NCBI GenBank assembly: GCA_937868095.1
Contig: CALMLO010000014.1
Span: 62,001 to 126,000 of the forward strand
Length of the DNA: 64,000 nucleotides
DNA from: an uncultured Phycisphaerales bacterium
GTDB taxonomy: Bacteria; Planctomycetota; Phycisphaerae; Sedimentisphaerales; Anaerohalosphaeraceae
Direction of reading: 5' to 3'
Shown in pieces: positions 61,361 to 64,000 of this stretch. The notes beneath the pieces were generated by a model that was given only the letters and a program-made list of their open reading frames with translations, did not search any database and was not told the origin of the DNA. A program made the translations under genes and the position numbers. Position 1 is the first letter of the stretch. Every line of letters begins with the position of its first letter.

Positions 61361-62242
61361 ATGATGATAGGCGCAACAGGCATGCAAACGATTATTTTTT
61401 CAGCATTGCTGATGATAGTACTGGGGCTGCTGTTTTCGGTGATGCTGCTGGCGGCGAGCATTAAACTGAAGGTGGAGACGGACCCGAAGGTGGAGCAGAT
61501 TCACGCTGTTCTGCCGAATGTGGACTGCGGGGCGTGCGGTTTTGCCGGCTGTGCTTCGTATGCCAAAGCGGTGGCCCAAGACCCTTCTCTGATTGGTCGA
61601 TGTTCTCCCGGCGGTGCGGCGACAGCGGCAAAAATTGCGGCGGTGCTGAACCTGCAGATATCCGAGGGCGGGGCACCGAAACGCCCGATTATTCATTGCC
61701 GGGCGTGTCAGCAGGACAAGACATATTATGGGGAATATCGGGGGATTATCGGCTGTACGAGCGCCAATGCTCAGCCGATTGTGCAGGCGTGTGCGTTTGG
61801 GTGTTTGGGGTTCGGCGGGTGTGTTCGCCGGTGCCGCTTCAATGCTTTGCATATTATCGATGGGCTTGCGGTAGTCGATTATGACAAGTGCACGGGATGT
61901 GGGGCCTGCGTGGCGGGTTGTCCGCGTGGTCTGATTGAGATGGTGCCGTTTACCCAAGAGCCGATGATGGTGGTGGCCTGCAGCAGTAAGGAAAACGGCA
62001 GGATGACCCGAGCGATGTGTTCGGTGGGCTGCATTGGGTGCGGTCTTTGTGCCAAACAGACTGACGTCTTTACGGTCAAGGACAATTTGGCACGGGTGGA
62101 TTACGCTCGATATCAGCCGACTGAAGCGGCCGAAGCAGCCCGGCAGAAATGCCCAACCAAAGCGATTGTGTTTCGCGGGAAAGGGGCACCGGCGGACGAG
62201 AAGGTTTCGAAGACAGCCGCGGGAGCTCCGGCGGCATCCTGA
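61361..62242 (+). CDS. rnfB: Rnf complex subunit B (ferredoxin-like Fe-S)
   Basis: A 293-residue subunit: N-terminal helix (about 8-33), the Fe-S domain DCGACGFAGCASYAKAVAQ, further cysteines (HCRACQQ; FGCLGFGGCVRRC) and ferredoxin motifs CTGCGACVAGCPRG and CSVGCIGCGLCAKQ. It exchanges electrons with ferredoxin at the cytoplasmic face. The open frame runs back to 61205 within rnfA, but the ATG at 61361 is the usual start. It completes the order C-D-G-E-A-B, as in clostridia and many anaerobes. Confidence 0.95.
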   Translation: MMIGATGMQTIIFSALLMIVLGLLFSVMLLAASIKLKVETDPKVEQIHAVLPNVDCGACGFAGCASYAKAVAQDPSLIGRCSPGGAATAAKIAAVLNLQISEGGAPKRPIIHCRACQQDKTYYGEYRGIIGCTSANAQPIVQACAFGCLGFGGCVRRCRFNALHIIDGLAVVDYDKCTGCGACVAGCPRGLIEMVPFTQEPMMVVACSSKENGRMTRAMCSVGCIGCGLCAKQTDVFTVKDNLARVDYARYQPTEAAEAARQKCPTKAIVFRGKGAPADEKVSKTAAGAPAAS

Positions 62243-62256
62243 ACAGCAAACAGTGC

Positions 62257-63315
62257 TTAAAGAGTAGGAACGTCTGCCAGGGAAGAATACCGAGCCCGTG
62301 CTTGGCTGCGGATTGCCTCGATTAAGGGGGGGAAATGAAGAATCGGGCGGATGGGCTGGTCAGGGTCAAGGTTGAGGATACGATAGATTTTCCAGCGTTC
62401 GACTTCCACAGGGTAAATCAGCAGGTCGGCCTCAAATCCCTCCGGAGTAGGAGAAGGCAGCAAAGGAGCAGGCAGCGGTTTGGGAGTTGCGCCAGGGCAG
62501 ATATCCGGGACCAGCCAAGGGATGACCGGCTGAAAGCCCAGACCGGTTGAAACATTTCTTTTTTTCATTTCGACGAAGAAATAAAAGCCGCCGGTGTACC
62601 ATTTGCCTTCAATTTCTTTTGCAGCTTTTCGGGCGACCGCAGCCGGCTGAACTTCCAACTCAGCCAAGGCCTCATTGAGCCGCTGCGTCATTCCTTGATC
62701 GTAAGACTTGTCATACCGGAGGACTTGGCCGGCGAGAGTGATGCCGAGAAGGTCAGAGTAAGTATCTTCCCAGGAGAATGCCGAAATCTGTTCAGGAAAC
62801 AGCCCGCTGGAGGCAAAACCGAACCAGGTAAGGATTTCGTGCCAAACCAGACTCCAATGGGTAAAGGTCTGCGCCATTTGAATGGAGGTTTCAAAGGCAG
62901 CTTCCTTTTTTTGTTCCTCCGGCAAAGTATGCCAGCCAGGGGGATAGGAAATCAGCACATAGTAGCGGGATGGTTCTATAATGCGATAGGAAATTTCCGG
63001 TTTTCCTTCGAGGATGCTGTTGTAGAGGAGTTTCTGGAGATAGGCGGTTCGGTCCGCGGCTTCGCGGACGTGGCCGATATCAATGAAACCGCCCCGGCAG
63101 GTATAGACCATGCCTAATTTTTCGCGGCAGGGTTTCCGATAGCAGTGTTTGCCAAGATTATCGGGCTCTGGAAAATAAATGCCGCCCGGAGCGCCGAAGA
63201 AGGCGCCGAGCCGACGGCGCGGCATATCCGGCTGGCCGCAGCCGACGAGGGCCAACAAAAGAACCAAAGACCCTGCCCAAAAGAACCGAAGGAGTTTAGG
63301 TCTGGTGATTTTCAT
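62257..63315 (-). CDS. DUF4056-like lipoprotein
   Basis: A 352-residue protein with a lipoprotein signal (lipobox LVGC, Cys26). The conserved core includes RGGFIDIGHVREAADRTAYL and a C-terminal EVERWKIYRILNLDPDQP segment; my recollection of family DUF4056 matches this but I cannot verify it. It has several aromatic-rich segments and a HWSLVWHEILTWFG stretch. It is convergent with rnfB, whose stop lies 14 bases away. No function can be assigned. Confidence 0.72.
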   Translation of the reverse strand: MKITRPKLLRFFWAGSLVLLLALVGCGQPDMPRRRLGAFFGAPGGIYFPEPDNLGKHCYRKPCREKLGMVYTCRGGFIDIGHVREAADRTAYLQKLLYNSILEGKPEISYRIIEPSRYYVLISYPPGWHTLPEEQKKEAAFETSIQMAQTFTHWSLVWHEILTWFGFASSGLFPEQISAFSWEDTYSDLLGITLAGQVLRYDKSYDQGMTQRLNEALAELEVQPAAVARKAAKEIEGKWYTGGFYFFVEMKKRNVSTGLGFQPVIPWLVPDICPGATPKPLPAPLLPSPTPEGFEADLLIYPVEVERWKIYRILNLDPDQPIRPILHFPPLIEAIRSQARARYSSLADVPTL

Positions 63316-63473
63316 AAATTTATGTTCAGTTCAAAACGTTGTTATCATACTTTAATGGAAATCAAAAATCAAATCGGCTTTTTTCAATAGCCGATAAAGA
63401 GAAAGATTTTTGAAAAGCCGCCGGTCAGATAAAATGTTGGTTTAGATAGATGCTGGAAGGTATAATCGCTCCA

Positions 63474-64000
63474 ATGATGGAAGAACTAAGTTTGGATTTG
63501 TCGGTGGTGATTCCGGTATTTAACGAGGAATCAAGTCTGGAACCTCTTCATCAAGAACTGGAGACGGTGCTCTCCGGGCTTGGGCTAACCTATGAGATTA
63601 TCGCCGTTGATGACGGCAGTACCGATAAAAGTTTTGAAAAACTGAAGGAAATTCAGCAGCACCAGCCGCATCTTCGCATTATCCGCTTTCGCCGGAATTT
63701 CGGGCAGACCGCAGCCCTCAGCGCCGGCTTTCGCTATGCACGCGGCCGGGTGATTGTCCCGATGGATGCGGATGGACAGAATGACCCTGCGGATATTCCG
63801 CGCTTGCTTGAGAAACTGCAGGAGGGCTATGACATCGTCTCCGGCTGGCGAAAAGAGCGGAAAGACAATACGGTGACCCGTACGCTGCCCAGCCGAATTG
63901 CCAACTGGATGATTGGGCGGATTACGGGGGTTCGACTGCATGATTACGGCTGCACGCTGAAGGCGTATCGGGCCGAGTCGCTCAAGCCCATTCGTTTATA
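63474..64000 (+). CDS. GT2 glycosyltransferase, 3' truncated by window edge
   Basis: The open frame runs off the right end; about 176 residues are visible. It has the GT2 start LSVVIPVFNEESSLEPLHQEL, nucleotide-sugar region IIAVDDGSTDKS, RRNFGQTAALSAGF and the metal-binding PMDADGQNDP, matching the DPM1/ArnC group that transfers sugars to polyprenyl phosphate. The ATG at 63474 is favoured by GGAAGG upstream; 63450 and 63477 are alternatives. It may supply a lipid-linked sugar for envelope glycans. Confidence 0.88.
   Translation, partial: MMEELSLDLSVVIPVFNEESSLEPLHQELETVLSGLGLTYEIIAVDDGSTDKSFEKLKEIQQHQPHLRIIRFRRNFGQTAALSAGFRYARGRVIVPMDADGQNDPADIPRLLEKLQEGYDIVSGWRKERKDNTVTRTLPSRIANWMIGRITGVRLHDYGCTLKAYRAESLKPIRL

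Overview
The window looks like chromosomal DNA of a Gram-negative, LPS-bearing member of the Planctomycetota, most likely class Phycisphaerae (inference). Evidence: an LptD-like outer-membrane protein, a LolCDE-type lipoprotein release system, lipoboxes on several proteins, a TorF-like porin, and a secreted GH43/ricin/beta-helix protein ending in a dockerin-like tail of the type I associate with Phycisphaerae (ADxDxSGxxDLxDFxxLAxxWL). GC content is moderate. Genes are packed tightly on both strands in short operons. I saw no tRNA, rRNA operon, IS element, prophage or CRISPR array. Most genes are housekeeping; the interest lies in their regulation and in a few odd proteins.

Region 1 (1-13.6 kb): the 3' part of a Deg/HtrA-type PDZ gene, two perfect parS sites, then parB without an adjacent parA. 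Next come thioredoxin reductase with an unknown membrane-anchored protein, a PilZ-type protein with a TTG start, an M42 aminopeptidase, an SDR, an M50 protease, an aldo/keto reductase, purB, pyrE, a small zinc-ribbon protein, a stand-alone CoaB and a PFK.

Region 2 (13.6-36.2 kb): the secreted GH43 protein, transketolase, folC, the porin, and then a long minus-strand series: lptD, fba, S41 protease, lysS, two FtsX permeases, LolD-like ATPase, ilvE and polyprenyl synthase. Further on are an XRE-S24 self-cleaving repressor and rnpB, whose promoter and P1 helix agree on its ends.

Region 3 (36.2-50.7 kb): a 570-bp gap with a possible tiny RNA gene, then a continuous plus-strand series. It starts with a TetR-controlled RND efflux operon (TetR, outer-membrane factor, adaptor, pump), with operator-like repeats over the promoter. 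It continues with a GT4 glycosyltransferase / ABC ATPase / 1,102-aa FtsX permease trio, ispG and a small LPS-kinase-like protein.

Region 4 (50.7-64 kb): rpmH (47 codons), a YhaM-type exoribonuclease, rpsT (GTG start), a TPR protein, glyA, a degenerate Gfo/Idh protein, and a complete Rnf operon (RseC-like, then rnfCDGEAB). The window ends with a DUF4056-like lipoprotein and a truncated GT2 glycosyltransferase. The best candidates for new biology are the GT4-ABC-FtsX trio, the tiny-RNA locus at 36.4 kb and the XRE-S24 regulator.
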